A DNA stretch of 64,000 bases from Streptomyces mobaraensis (GTDB lineage Bacteria > Actinomycetota > Actinomycetes > Streptomycetales > Streptomycetaceae): the NCBI RefSeq assembly GCF_020099395.1, contig NZ_CP083590.1, forward strand, positions 3,100,001 to 3,164,000, given 5' to 3'. Below are positions 9,944 through 18,276 of this stretch, in pieces. Under the pieces are notes generated by a model. The model was not told where the DNA came from and did no database searches. It worked only from the letters and a program-made list of their open reading frames with translations. The position numbers and the translations under genes are program-made. Numbering within the stretch: the first letter of the stretch is position 1; every line of letters begins with the position of its first letter.

Positions 9944-10672
9944 ATGCCAGTGCTGAAGTACGAACAGATCGCCGACTCGCTTCGTCAGCGCATCACCGAA
10001 GGGGAGTTCGGCCCCGGTGACGTCCTGCCGTCCGGCCGGGACCTGTGTGAGCAGTGGGGCGTTTCGCGGGCGACCGTCAACAAGGCGTTCGAGACGCTGC
10101 GCGCGGATGGCGTGGTGATCTCACGGCAAGGGCTGGGATTCTTGGTCACGGACGTCCCTTTGGCCAGGCCGGCCGGAAGGCGCCGCATCAACACCGCACG
10201 GACGACCGACGGCCGGCCGTTCCGCCGACTCGGCTTTCCGGCCTGGGAGTTGCCACCCGGACGAATCTGCGATGCGCTCGACCTCCGACCTGACGAGGCA
10301 GCCTTGCGGCGTGACCGGCTCATCTTGCTGGACGACGGCTCGCCACTGTCCTTGGTGAGCGCGTGGTTCCCGCACGAGGTGGCCGACCACTGCCCTCGCC
10401 TCGCACAGAAAGGGCCGATCGCCGAGGGCACGACCAATTACGTGGCTCGTGAAACCGGGCGGCGTCCGGCCAAGGGCAGCGACGTCACGACGGTGCGGCT
10501 TGCCACGGCGGAGGAATCGGCGCGGTTGGCTCGCGAGCAACCGCTCGCCGTAGCGGTCGACCTGCATGTTGCCTACGACGCAGCAGGGAAAGCGTTGGTC
10601 TGTGAGGAAGGTGTGACGCCGTCCGACCTCTGGGAGCGAGTGGACAACTACCCGATGGGTGTGGGGCCTTAA
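9944..10672 (+). CDS. GntR/HutC-family transcriptional regulator
   Basis: A 242-residue regulator with an N-terminal winged helix (residues 1-70, containing YEQIADSLRQRI and DLCEQWGVSRATVNKAFETL) and a C-terminal UTRA-type ligand domain ending in DLWERVDNYPM. ATG at 9944 has GGGAG about eight bases upstream; longer starts at 9905 or 9938 are possible but overlap the palindrome. Base composition is lower in GC than the flanking transporter genes, in keeping with acquired DNA. It probably controls the divergent methyltransferase and the downstream NUDIX-like gene. Ligand unknown. Confidence 0.9.
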   Translation: MPVLKYEQIADSLRQRITEGEFGPGDVLPSGRDLCEQWGVSRATVNKAFETLRADGVVISRQGLGFLVTDVPLARPAGRRRINTARTTDGRPFRRLGFPAWELPPGRICDALDLRPDEAALRRDRLILLDDGSPLSLVSAWFPHEVADHCPRLAQKGPIAEGTTNYVARETGRRPAKGSDVTTVRLATAEESARLAREQPLAVAVDLHVAYDAAGKALVCEEGVTPSDLWERVDNYPMGVGP

Positions 10673-10675
10673 CTT

Positions 10676-10701
10676 GACTGGACCGGTAAACCGGTCCAGT
10701 C
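10676..10701. promoter_or_regulatory. perfect 12-bp inverted repeat between gntR and NUDIX-like gene (putative operator)
   Basis: GACTGGACCGGT (10676-10687) is followed after AA by its exact reverse complement (10690-10701). It starts three bases after the gntR stop and lies about 110 bases before the next gene. It shares the GACCGGT core with the palindrome at 9905-9916. It could also fold as a hairpin and act as a terminator, but the shared core favours a regulator site. Confidence 0.55.
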
Positions 10702-10812
10702 TGGCCGCGTGGTGTCCGGAGGCGTCGGCGCTTGAAGCAACCACGGCTGCCTCGCACCACGCTTCGGCCACCTCTGCACTCTCGCCGCTCCCCGGCGTAA
10801 GGACTCGTCGCC

Positions 10813-11229
10813 ATGACGCCCACACCACACATCTACGGCCTCGCACACATCACCGACACCAACGGCCGGCTCCTCATGTTCAAGTCCGGCGCCGGAAAAT
10901 GGCGGCTCCCCGGCGGGCCCGCCCTCCGAGAGGAGACGGCCCGTACCGCGATGGCCTACTACGCCCGCCGCGACCTGCACATTCGCATCGAGCCACGGTT
11001 TGTGCTCGGCGTGGAGCTGATCCACGAAAGCCGCTCCACCGCATACCTGTTCGCGTGCACTCCCCTGCACGCCGGCGACATCGCGCGCATCAAGCTCCCC
11101 GGCGCACGGTCCGACATCACGGCCTTCGCGTTCGTGGACTACCCCGGAATCACCGAGGGCGTCAGCCCCCACGAGCACCGCCTCATCACCGAAGCGGCGA
11201 GGGCTCTGAGAGGCGCCCGAACCCCTTGA
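10813..11229 (+). CDS. NUDIX-like hydrolase with degenerate Nudix box
   Basis: The 138 residues look like a Nudix fold: an early beta segment (GRLLMFKSGAGKWRLPGG) then a helix beginning ALREETARTAMA. The Nudix box keeps the GX5E start, but the REUXEEXGU part is replaced by AYYARRDLHI, so normal pyrophosphatase activity is doubtful. AAGGA lies about nine bases before the ATG. The upstream inverted repeat suggests control by the adjacent GntR protein. A role in nucleotide-sugar or signalling metabolite turnover is possible but unproven. Confidence 0.8.
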   Translation: MTPTPHIYGLAHITDTNGRLLMFKSGAGKWRLPGGPALREETARTAMAYYARRDLHIRIEPRFVLGVELIHESRSTAYLFACTPLHAGDIARIKLPGARSDITAFAFVDYPGITEGVSPHEHRLITEAARALRGARTP

Positions 11230-11715
11230 CCGCGCTTCCGGATCTGTGATGAATTCCTGCTGACACGGATCGGCACGGGGCCGGAACTGGCACCGCAGGT
11301 CGACCACGTATGGAGACGGCTCATGGGCACGGGAGCGGCGACGGTCGGCGCGCTGGCGGACGAAGTCGGCTGGTCGAGGCAGCACTTGACCGACCGCTTC
11401 CACCGGGAGACCGGGCTGGCGCCCAAGCCCCTGGCCCGTATCGCCCGCCTGCAGCGCGTCATGGCGCTCATGCGCGGCACCCGCCCGCCCTCCTGGGCCG
11501 AAGCCGCCGCGACATGCGGTTACACCGACCAGTCCCACCTCATCCGTGAATTCCGCCTGCTCACCGGCTGCACGCCGGACGGCTTCCGCGCCCTCACCGA
11601 CGACTGGTGCGGCGTCTACACCGGAGATCCGCGCGTGTACGCGGCCGGGCGGCCCGGCTTCGGCTCTTCGGGGGCACGGGTCGGCTCGGGAGCCGGGGCG
11701 GCGGCTCGCTTTTAG
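11230..11715 (+). pseudogene. AraC-family regulator, N-terminally truncated
   Basis: The frame opens right after the NUDIX stop and encodes the interdomain segment (DEFLLTRIGTGPELAP, then VWRRL) followed by a complete AraC DNA-binding domain: VGALADEVGWSRQHLTDRF as the first helix-turn-helix and AAATCGYTDQSHLIREF as the second. Family members have roughly 130 further N-terminal residues for ligand binding, which are absent. The first in-frame ATG is at 11323, so a shortened DNA-binding protein could still be made. The abrupt start next to the NUDIX gene marks a recombination junction. Confidence 0.7.
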
Positions 11716-11863
11716 GAGGCCGGGGACCACGCGAGTCCGCCGATGACGACCGGCCGACGGGGAACCGCCGGAAGCGCGTGAAGCGCCGGATCGAGGGTTC
11801 CGGGACCCGGTTCCCCGGGGTGCGGATGACCGCGAACCGGGAACGGGAGACGTCCGGTTGAAG

Positions 11864-11922
11864 ACAGGGTGGGAAGAATTTTTTCCCCCCCCAACCCACC
11901 CCTGTCACCCCATCAGGTGACA
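11864..11922. other. hairpin with T6/C8 tract and adjoining inverted repeat
   Basis: ACAGGGTGGG (11864-11873) can pair with CCCACCCCTGT (11895-11905) with one bulge. The loop holds an unusual T6 followed by C8, the most AT-rich spot for kilobases. Directly overlapping is TGTCACC (11903-11909) and GGTGACA (11916-11922), a 7-bp inverted repeat. A terminator for the AraC remnant plus an operator for the following gene is the simplest reading. The rest of 11716-12055 holds nothing else I recognise apart from the leader hairpin listed next. Confidence 0.4.
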
Positions 11923-11991
11923 CGGTGGAAAGCGCCGCGATCGGCGCGGTAGCGTCGCGCTCACATCACCGGATGTCGTGAAAACGACGAC

Positions 11992-12026
11992 GGCCCCCGC
12001 CGGGACGGCAATCCCGAACGAGGGCC
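11992..12026 (+). promoter_or_regulatory. structured leader hairpin before the helix-turn-helix gene
   Basis: GGCCC (11992-11996) pairs with GGGCC (12022-12026), enclosing CGGGA (12001-12005) with TCCCG (12012-12016). It lies 30 bases before the chosen ATG. It suggests that this stretch is a structured 5' leader, not coding. A GTG start at 11978 would read through it. Confidence 0.35.
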
Positions 12027-12055
12027 TGATCATCAAGGAAGCAGAACCCTTCCCT

Positions 12056-13144
12056 ATGACTGAGGCGCAGTTTAGCGCGCACGCGGGCGCGTGTGGCGGG
12101 TCGCCGCGAGCCGCCGTGTCGCTCGCCGGAGTGACGCACGTGCGGCACCGGCACACCTCGCACTTCACCGTCGTCGGCCATCACCTCGCACAGCACCGGG
12201 AGTTGTCCCTGGTCGCGATCGGCATCGGTGTGTACGTGCAGTCGCTGCCGGATGGCGCGAACGTCGGGATCAAGGACCTGACCAGGCGGTTCCGGGAGGG
12301 CGAGATCACCATCGCGCGCGGGCTGCGCGAGCTGGAGCAGGCCGGTTACCTGCGCCGGGAGCGGGTGCGGAACAAGGAGGGGCGCGTCGTCACCCTGACG
12401 CTCTGGCATGAACGGCCGGGCTCGGTAGGTGCAGTTGAGCGTTCCGGGGATGCTCCGTCGGCCGTCGACCTCGTCCGGCGGCGGCGGAAGCCGAAGCGGC
12501 GGGACGAGGCGGGGCGGCCGCAGCCCGAGCCGTCACGACCGCCCGAGTCGTCGCAGGACACGCCGTCACAGCTCACACCGTCGCAGCCCGAGCAGCCCGC
12601 CGCTCCCGAGCCGCTTCCCCCGCCCGACGGGCCCGCCGCCGACCTCCTCGCCGGACTCCGCCGCCACGATCCCCGCCTGTTGCTCTCCGAGAAGGACGTG
12701 CGGCAGCTCTCGCCCGCCGTCCGGGCCTGGCTCGAACGGGGCGTCGGGCCCCGGCAGATCGTCCGCACGCTAACCGCCGAACTCCCCGTCGGCCGCATCC
12801 CCTGGCCCGCGCGCCTGCTGCGCCACCGGCTCACCCATTGGCTGCCGCCCGCCCTGCCCACCGGGCCACTGGAGCCCCTGGGGGCGCCCGGGGACGTGCC
12901 GCCGGGGCTCGCCCCCTGGGACGCTCCGGGTTTCGGGTCCCCGCACGCCCAGCCGCCCGCCCCGCCCGCTCCCCTCCCCCTCCGCACCTGCGACGGCTGC
13001 GAGCGCGCCGTCCGGGCCGCCCGCCCCACCCTCTGCCGCGACTGCCGGGAGGGTGCCGTGTCCGTCGGAATCGACGGAGAGGCCGGCGGAGAGGCCAGTG
13101 GGGCGAGCGGCGGAGAGCTCGGCGGGGCGGGCGGCGCCGTGTGA
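12056..13144 (+). CDS. winged helix-turn-helix protein with C-terminal zinc-ribbon motif
   Basis: The 362-residue protein resembles a paralogous Streptomyces family of DNA-binding proteins. Residues about 30-115 form a replication-initiator-like winged helix (HHLAQHRELSLVAIGIGVYV, then a helix ending LRELEQAGYLRRERV). A Pro/Glu/Ser-rich linker follows. Then comes a region with LLSEKDVRQLSPAVRAWLERG, and a CDGC...CRDC four-cysteine motif near the C terminus suggests a small zinc ribbon. The last 25 residues are Gly/Ala/Ser-rich. ATG at 12056 is preferred because of the leader hairpin; GTG at 11978 is the alternative. Target unknown. Confidence 0.8.
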   Translation: MTEAQFSAHAGACGGSPRAAVSLAGVTHVRHRHTSHFTVVGHHLAQHRELSLVAIGIGVYVQSLPDGANVGIKDLTRRFREGEITIARGLRELEQAGYLRRERVRNKEGRVVTLTLWHERPGSVGAVERSGDAPSAVDLVRRRRKPKRRDEAGRPQPEPSRPPESSQDTPSQLTPSQPEQPAAPEPLPPPDGPAADLLAGLRRHDPRLLLSEKDVRQLSPAVRAWLERGVGPRQIVRTLTAELPVGRIPWPARLLRHRLTHWLPPALPTGPLEPLGAPGDVPPGLAPWDAPGFGSPHAQPPAPPAPLPLRTCDGCERAVRAARPTLCRDCREGAVSVGIDGEAGGEASGASGGELGGAGGAV

Positions 13145-13158
13145 ACGCGCGGCGCGCG

Positions 13159-13542
13159 TCAGCCGGGGATCGCCCCGGCGTCGATGACCTCGCCGTTCAG
13201 GTCGCACCACGCGGTCGACGTACGGCCGGAGCGGACGCGGTCGCCGAAGCGGAGGTAGTCGATGCCGTCGGCGCGGTGGCAGACGATGTACGAGGTGAAC
13301 GACTGCCCGTAGCACGTGATCGACGCGCCATGGCCGTTGTCGCCCCGCAGGTACCGCCAGGTGCCGCAGGTGAAGGCCGATCCGGTGGTGGTGGCGGAGG
13401 GGACGGTCGCGGCGGGCGTCGCGGCGGGCGTCGCGGCGGCCTCCACGACCGACGCGGACGCGGGTGCCGCGAACCCTGCCACCGCTCCGCCCGCGAGGGC
13501 CAGTGAGGCGGTGACGACCGCGACACGGGGGCGGATCTTCAT
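13159..13542 (-). CDS. small secreted cysteine-containing protein
   Basis: A 127-residue product with a clear Sec signal peptide (basic start, hydrophobic core, APASAS cleavage region near residue 31). A repeated Ala/Thr/Pro linker (ATPAATPAATVPSATT) follows, then a compact domain with four cysteines (in TCGTW, ITCYG, IVCHR, AWCDL) able to make two disulfides. The linker repeat is visible as near-perfect GGCGTCGCGGC units in the DNA. Function unknown; similar small exported proteins are common in Streptomyces. It converges on the helix-turn-helix gene. Confidence 0.75.
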   Translation of the reverse strand: MKIRPRVAVVTASLALAGGAVAGFAAPASASVVEAAATPAATPAATVPSATTTGSAFTCGTWRYLRGDNGHGASITCYGQSFTSYIVCHRADGIDYLRFGDRVRSGRTSTAWCDLNGEVIDAGAIPG

Positions 13543-14024
13543 GGTTCCTCCCTTGTCTGGATGCCGGGTTGGTCGTTGCGCCGGCCGACGCTAGTCGCCG
13601 GCGCGGCGGTCACCCAGTGCGGTACGGGAGTTGGCCGGTACCGGACCCGGTCCCGTCGGACATCCGCCGCGCCCGCGCGCCACCGCCGCTCCCCAAGCGG
13701 AGAACGGGCCGCCGGAAACCCTCACTTCGCGTGAACCACCCATCGCTTCCCGGCCGTTCCTCCGACATGGCCCACCACACCCGGCCCAGCCACCCCGCAC
13801 GCCTCGCCGCCTCGGCGGACGTCCCTTCGTCCGTCCGAACTCTCACCCGCGCCGTCGTCGGCTCCCCCTTCACCCGGCACATCGTCGCGGTCGGCGATCC
13901 GGGCGGGCGGGGGTGTCAGTGGACCGTCCCGCCCCGGCGGCGCCCGGTGCGCCGTCGCGGGGCGGAAGGCAGAGGCGGCTGTCCGGGACATCGCCGGTGC
14001 ACTGGCTGCCCGCCCGGTCGAACT

Positions 14025-14182
14025 ATCGCCTCCGCCCGGCAGCTCGCCGAGCGGGACCACCGCCTGGGAGCCTCAGCGGCCCCCTGTCCTCGCGTCCACG
14101 ACTCGCGCGGCGCGGGCAAGCGCCTCTTCGTGATGTCCGCCGCCCTGGCAGAGGTCGAGCGCGAGTTCATCCACGAGGGATT
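14025..14182 (+). pseudogene. serine recombinase (resolvase) fragment
   Basis: Around 14112-14175 the frame reads GAGKRLFVMSAALAEVEREF, matching the conserved segment before helix E of small serine recombinases (family form close to GKLLFTMLAALAEFERDLI). About 30 codons before it, SARQLAERDHRLG resembles the preceding strand. No catalytic serine region or DNA-binding end is present, so it is a remnant. The surrounding stretch 13543-14227 contains no complete gene I can support. Confidence 0.5.
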
Positions 14183-14227
14183 TCGACGGCCGGCAGTGCC
14201 TGCCGGTGCCGCTCCGGAGTTTCAGCT

Positions 14228-15127
14228 TCAGGCGCTGAGGCGCTGGGTGAGGAACAGTGCGGCGCGGTCGAGCGCCTGGCCGGCTTCGTCGAGTTGGCCG
14301 ACGAAGGACTGGAACACGTGCGGCACCCCGGCCGTGACGTCCAGGATGACGTCGACCTCGGCGTCCCGGGCCCGTTCGGCGAGGCGCACCGAGTCGTCCA
14401 GCAGGAGTTCGTTCGTACCGACTTGCAGCAGCAGCGGCGGGAAGCCGGTGAGGTCGGCCAGGACGGCCGGTGCGAGCAGTTCCTGGTGCGGGTCCTGCCC
14501 GCCGAGGTACCAGGCGCCGGTGTGGGCCATGCCCTCGCGGGTGAAGAAGGGGTCGACGCCGGCTTTGGTGTCCATGCTGGCCCCCGTACGGGTGTGGTCG
14601 AGGCCGGGGGAGAACGCGACGATGGCACCGGGCACGGGCAGCCCGGCCTTCCTCGCGGCGAGCGTGGCCGTCACGGTCAGCCCTCCGCCGGCCGAGTCAC
14701 CGGCGAACGCGACGGATTCCGGGTCGGCCCCGTCGTCGAGCAGCGCCCGGTACGCGGCGACGCAGTCCTCGATCGCGGCGGGGAACGGGTGTTCCGGCGC
14801 GAGCCGGTAGTCGAGCGACAGCGCGCGGAACCCGGTACGGGTCACCAGGCCCGCGGTCAGCCCCATCGCTGTCTGTGGTGATCCCAGGGAGAACGAGCCG
14901 CCGTGGAAGTAGAGGATGGTGCCGGGACGCGCCTCGCCCTCCGGTTCGACCAGTACCGCGGGCCGCTCACCGAGCACGCTCTCGGACGTGCGTACCTCCG
15001 GGACCGGGAACAGCGCCATCAGTGCCGCGAAGTCGGCGCGCATCCGCTCGACGGGCAGCGGCCGGAAGCCGCCCTGCGAGCCCTGCCGCAGCATGGCGTC
15101 GACCGTCGCGCGCTGTGCCTTGCTCAT
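14228..15127 (-). CDS. alpha/beta hydrolase of the HSL (hormone-sensitive lipase) family
   Basis: A 299-residue esterase/lipase. It has the oxyanion-hole HGGSF motif near residue 75, the nucleophile elbow GDSAGGG near residue 143, a later Asp region (LLDDSVRLAERARDA) and the catalytic His in GVPHVFQSF. This is the full triad order of bacterial hormone-sensitive-lipase-like carboxylesterases. Cytoplasmic, with no signal peptide. It is divergent from a MarR regulator across about 90 bases holding a candidate operator, so it is probably the MarR target. Confidence 0.92.
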   Translation of the reverse strand: MSKAQRATVDAMLRQGSQGGFRPLPVERMRADFAALMALFPVPEVRTSESVLGERPAVLVEPEGEARPGTILYFHGGSFSLGSPQTAMGLTAGLVTRTGFRALSLDYRLAPEHPFPAAIEDCVAAYRALLDDGADPESVAFAGDSAGGGLTVTATLAARKAGLPVPGAIVAFSPGLDHTRTGASMDTKAGVDPFFTREGMAHTGAWYLGGQDPHQELLAPAVLADLTGFPPLLLQVGTNELLLDDSVRLAERARDAEVDVILDVTAGVPHVFQSFVGQLDEAGQALDRAALFLTQRLSA

Positions 15128-15159
15128 GGGTGTACCCCTTCACCGGTGCGTCGCTAAAC

Positions 15160-15182
15160 TGTATGCCGTGGAAGGTAATACA
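15160..15182. promoter_or_regulatory. putative MarR operator
   Basis: TGTAT (15160-15164) and ATACA (15178-15182) form an interrupted inverted repeat in an unusually AT-rich patch between the divergent hydrolase and marR genes, where promoters are expected. Short arms make this tentative. Confidence 0.4.
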
Positions 15183-15218
15183 TATGCCGCAGCATCTAAA
15201 GGGTCCGAAGACGCGACC

Positions 15219-15656
15219 GTGACGTTCTTCAGCGATCTGGTGCGGTGCGAGACACGTCTGTACAACGCGCTCAACGAACAGCTCCGCAGGCGCCACGGGA
15301 TCGCGGCCTCGCAGTTCGAGTTCCTCCGCTATCTGCGCGACCACCCGGGCGCCCGCGTAGGCGACCTCGCGGCGTTCTTCGCCATCGGCGTCGGAGCGAC
15401 CAGCAAGGGAATGGACCGCCTCGAAGGGCGCGGCTGGGTCCGCCGCATCCCCCATCCCGCAGACCGCCGCTCCTCGCTGCTCGAACTCACCGAAGCCGGC
15501 GTCGAGCTCGTCAACGACGCGGAGGACGCGTTCGCGACCGTCAGCGAACTCGTCCAAGCGGCCGTCGATCCCAAACAGTTGCAGGCCATGGCACAGGCGC
15601 TGCGACAACTCCGCGCCGCGCTCGAGCACGACAGGATCGGGACGCCCGTCGGCTAA
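15219..15656 (+). CDS. MarR-family transcriptional regulator
   Basis: A 145-residue winged-helix protein: dimer helix (FFSDLVRCETRLYNALNEQL), recognition region (ARVGDLAAFFAIGVGATSKG), wing with the family signature HPADRRSS, and a C-terminal dimer helix. GTG at 15219 is chosen because the GTG at 15168 would place the operator-like AT-rich patch inside the gene. MarR proteins usually repress a divergent gene and release it on binding a phenolic ligand; here the divergent gene is the HSL-type esterase. Confidence 0.87.
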   Translation: MTFFSDLVRCETRLYNALNEQLRRRHGIAASQFEFLRYLRDHPGARVGDLAAFFAIGVGATSKGMDRLEGRGWVRRIPHPADRRSSLLELTEAGVELVNDAEDAFATVSELVQAAVDPKQLQAMAQALRQLRAALEHDRIGTPVG

Positions 15657-15734
15657 GGGCTGGCCCGTTAAGGGCCTTTGAGCCGAGGTGGCAGGGGGTC
15701 GGTCGCGGTGTGGTCCGCTCGCCTGTCCGGCGAG

Positions 15735-15870
15735 GGCGAGGTTGTGCATGCGGACTTCATCCGGGCTGAGACGTGCTCGACACGGGCGCGGGCCCGCTTG
15801 TGGGATGTGTTGTGAGCCTCCGTCCACTCGGGCAGGTCTTCGCCCTTGCGGCGGCGGTGCGGCATCACGA
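15735..15870 (-). pseudogene. IS5-type transposase C-terminal fragment
   Basis: On the minus strand the DNA reads GEDLPEWTEAHNTSHKRARA then RVEHVSARMK, the C-terminal DDE region of IS5-group transposases (family form RVEHVFARMK). In another frame close by it reads RMHNLALAG, the normal C-terminal end. About 30 codons between them are deleted and the frame is shifted. No terminal repeats were found. The stretch 15871-16135 contains nothing I recognise. Confidence 0.6.
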
Positions 15871-16135
15871 GCCCGTGCGAGCCGGTGGCGCGTCACGTTC
15901 GTGCGCCAGTGGGCGGCGACCGGCAACAGCCGGCCCTCCAGAGGCAGGCCCCCAGGGCCGTCCCCGGCTCCCCGGCGGACACTGCCGGCCTCCTTGCGCC
16001 GCAGTACGGCCACCGGCTTCGCGAACCGGCGCGGGCTTACCCCGGTGAACGGGGCTCTCCAGGACGGCTGCGACGCCGTGATCACACCAGCCACGCTGTG
16101 CTCATTCCACTGCGGCGGAGTGGGACAGAAGGCCG

Positions 16136-16606
16136 TCATCCACCCTCCTCGCCGTCGGTGAGACGGCGACGCCACCACAGATCGGAGCGCCACTGCCGAT
16201 GATGGGCGAACGGATCGGGCAAGGTGCGCCTGAGGTATGCGGCGTCCAGGAACACCACTCGGCGTTCCAGCTCCAGGCGAGGTCGGGGAGGCAGCTCCTG
16301 AAGGACCTGTTCCAGCACGTCGCGTGCATGCCGCACGTCATCGAAGGAACAACCGCGGCACGAGCACCGCGCGTACCGCGGATAGAGAGGTCCACATCCC
16401 CGCGGTGTCAGGAACTTTCGATACCGCCGCAACGCGCGTTCAGTGGCGCCGGGGTAGACGTAGTAGTCGCCGGAACGCCACTCCACCCGGTGTATCGCAA
16501 GACTGGTGGGGGCGGAGATCCCGTGGATCCGGTCAGAGGACAGGTCCTCCCAGGCACGTGGGCCACATCGTTCGGCGCGCAAGGCGCCCGGCCGTCTACG
16601 CGGCAT
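16136..16606 (-). CDS. hypothetical Cys-rich protein
   Basis: A 156-residue frame whose composition looks like real protein (varied, acidic helix DDVRHARDVLEQVLQEL, ending RQWRSDLWWRRRLTDGEEGG). It contains GCGPLYPRYARCSCRGCSFD with closely spaced cysteines that could bind a metal. I recall similar unnamed proteins in Streptomyces but can assign no function. It lies between decayed mobile-element fragments and the GNAT remnant, so it could be acquired. Confidence 0.5.
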   Translation of the reverse strand: MPRRRPGALRAERCGPRAWEDLSSDRIHGISAPTSLAIHRVEWRSGDYYVYPGATERALRRYRKFLTPRGCGPLYPRYARCSCRGCSFDDVRHARDVLEQVLQELPPRPRLELERRVVFLDAAYLRRTLPDPFAHHRQWRSDLWWRRRLTDGEEGG

Positions 16607-16969
16607 CGGCCTTTCGGTGTGCAGTCATGGAGGTCATCATGCCAGCCCCCGTGTTCCTGCCATCGCTGGGCCGGAATAGCGGGACAGCCCTTGGGGGTGA
16701 CGGAGGGGGTGTACGGCGAGGGGCGGTCGCCGTCGCGGTGTGAACCATGCCCGAACGGGAGCGCGGGGCCGCTCTCGCCGAAACCGTATCCGGCGGTGCA
16801 GTCGGCGGGGCCGTACCACCGCCGTCGAGGCCGCCGAACGGCTGCCGGAGCCGTACCGGCCCGCAGGTGCCCGCCTGGTTCCCGGCCCCCCGCCCGTCCC
16901 CCGTCCGGCGGCCCCTTCGGGGCCTCGGCGACGCCGTCCTGCCCCCACCCCGGCCTGTCGGCCGCCGAA

Positions 16970-17090
16970 CGCGCCGGGCGCTCGGCGCACTTGGACACGT
17001 CGACCGAACGGGGCATGCGCTTCTACGAACGGCCCGGGTTGAGGGTCACGGCCGACGTACGCCTGCCGGGCAACGGGCCCCGGACGCCGC
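16970..17090 (+). pseudogene. GNAT acetyltransferase C-terminal fragment
   Basis: The frame reads HLDTSTERGMRFYERPGLRV then TADVRLPGNGPRT. This is the beta6-beta7 end of a GNAT N-acetyltransferase (family form close to LETATERNVALYERLGFRV). The acetyl-CoA-binding part is missing, and the frame runs on without the usual end. The rest of 16607-17212 has no supportable gene. Confidence 0.5.
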
Positions 17091-17212
17091 ACGCGGGGGG
17101 GCACGTCGCAGGCCTTCGGCCGTTGATCGTCCGTCCCCGCCATGTCCCCGCTGGAGAGGGCCGGTTCGAGGCCATGACCAGTGGGTGCCGGGTCGGTCCG
17201 GCCGGCGGTCCG

Positions 17213-17809
17213 TCATGCCGAGACCGCCTCCGCCCCGGCGGACTCGGCGGCGCGCCGTCGGCGGTAGTAGTGCACGGTGATGACCCCGAGCAGCGGCCCC
17301 CAGGCGGCCAACGGCCAGTACGCGACGTAGAAGACGGCTTCCCGCCAGCCGTGCATGCCGAAGCCCGCGTCGCCCGACCCGTCGACCTTGTGGCCGAGGC
17401 TGATCATCGTCATCGAGTACGGCCAGAGCAGGGTGTTCACCGTCGCGCCCAGGCCGGCGGGAACGACCGCCGCGAGAATCGGTATCCGGCGGCCGCCCAG
17501 CCGCGGAATCCACCGGGGCCACCGCTCGCCCCACTCGCTGACCAGGCCGACCGCCAGGAACGCCAGGGCCTCGCTGGCCACGCTCAGCGCGATGACGTAC
17601 CACCACTCGCCGCCGAACCACGCCGGCGGCGGGTCGGCGTCCGCCGCGACCTCCATGAGCGGCACGCGGAAGTCGACGCTCAGGATCCGCCAGAGGCCGG
17701 CGGGCAGGACCGTCAACGAGGTCGCGTACGCGGCCCACACGGCCCAGCGGGGTACGCCCGCCACCGTCCGGCCGTGCAGTCCTGCCGAGTCGCGGGCGCG
17801 AGCAGACAT
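17213..17809 (-). CDS. multi-pass membrane protein of unknown function
   Basis: The 198 residues have about four to five hydrophobic segments (WAVWAAYATSLTVLPAGLW, WWYVIALSVASEALAFLAV, IPILAAVVPAGLGATVNTLL, and a C-terminal one before VITVHYYRRRR). ATG at 17809 has a perfect AGGAGG about eight bases upstream, which decides the start although the frame is open further. No catalytic motif is seen. Monocistronic by appearance. Confidence 0.8.
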   Translation of the reverse strand: MSARARDSAGLHGRTVAGVPRWAVWAAYATSLTVLPAGLWRILSVDFRVPLMEVAADADPPPAWFGGEWWYVIALSVASEALAFLAVGLVSEWGERWPRWIPRLGGRRIPILAAVVPAGLGATVNTLLWPYSMTMISLGHKVDGSGDAGFGMHGWREAVFYVAYWPLAAWGPLLGVITVHYYRRRRAAESAGAEAVSA

Positions 17810-18059
17810 GAGGATCCTCCTGGTCCGGCCGTACCGCTGATCTGTGGCGGCGCCTGGTCGGTTCCACGATCCCGGTGGGCGCGGGGGCGGCACGTCCGCC
17901 CTGAGGACGGAACGGCTCACCCTCGCGGGGGAACGCGACGCTCCTTGAGAAGCAGGGAGGGGACGGTCGGCAGGCCCTGCCCGGACGCCGTCACCGGCGC
18001 GCGCCGGCGCTCCGGCGTCGCCTCGGGGCGACGGACGCCGCTTCCCGTGGCGGGAGATG

Positions 18060-18215
18060 AAGGACCGGATCGGGAAGGCCGTCCGGGTCAGGAACGGCCG
18101 GATCGGGAACGGCCGTCCGGATCGGGAGCAGCCGGACCGGAAACGGCCGCGCCGCAAAGGACCGGCTCGGAAACGGCCGCATCGCGAAGGACCGCATCAC
18201 GAAGGGCCGGATCAG
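18060..18215. repeat. degenerate tandem repeat, unit about 20 nt
   Basis: About seven imperfect copies of a unit like GGATCGGGAACGGCC occur in the 466-base gap between two genes transcribed leftwards (17810-18276). Units differ by substitutions and small indels. All frames through it give low-complexity Arg/Gly/Pro peptides, so I read it as non-coding. It could be slippage-derived or a protein-binding array. Confidence 0.5.
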
Positions 18216-18276
18216 CTTCCTCGGCTCGACGCCCAGCAGGCCGCGCTCCCGCCCAGCACCGTCGAGACGACCCGTG

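Noticed and set aside
10676..10701. Reading the inverted repeat after gntR as only a terminator
   Set aside because: There is no T-rich tail, and the core is shared with the palindrome before gntR, so an operator is more likely, though dual use remains possible.
13570..14100. Possible coding frames between the secreted protein and the resolvase fragment
   Set aside because: Frames on both strands give Arg/Pro/Gly-rich text without recognisable motifs or ribosome sites.
15690..16200. Plus-strand frames over the IS5 remnant region
   Set aside because: No motifs; the only recognisable protein text is on the minus strand and is fragmentary.
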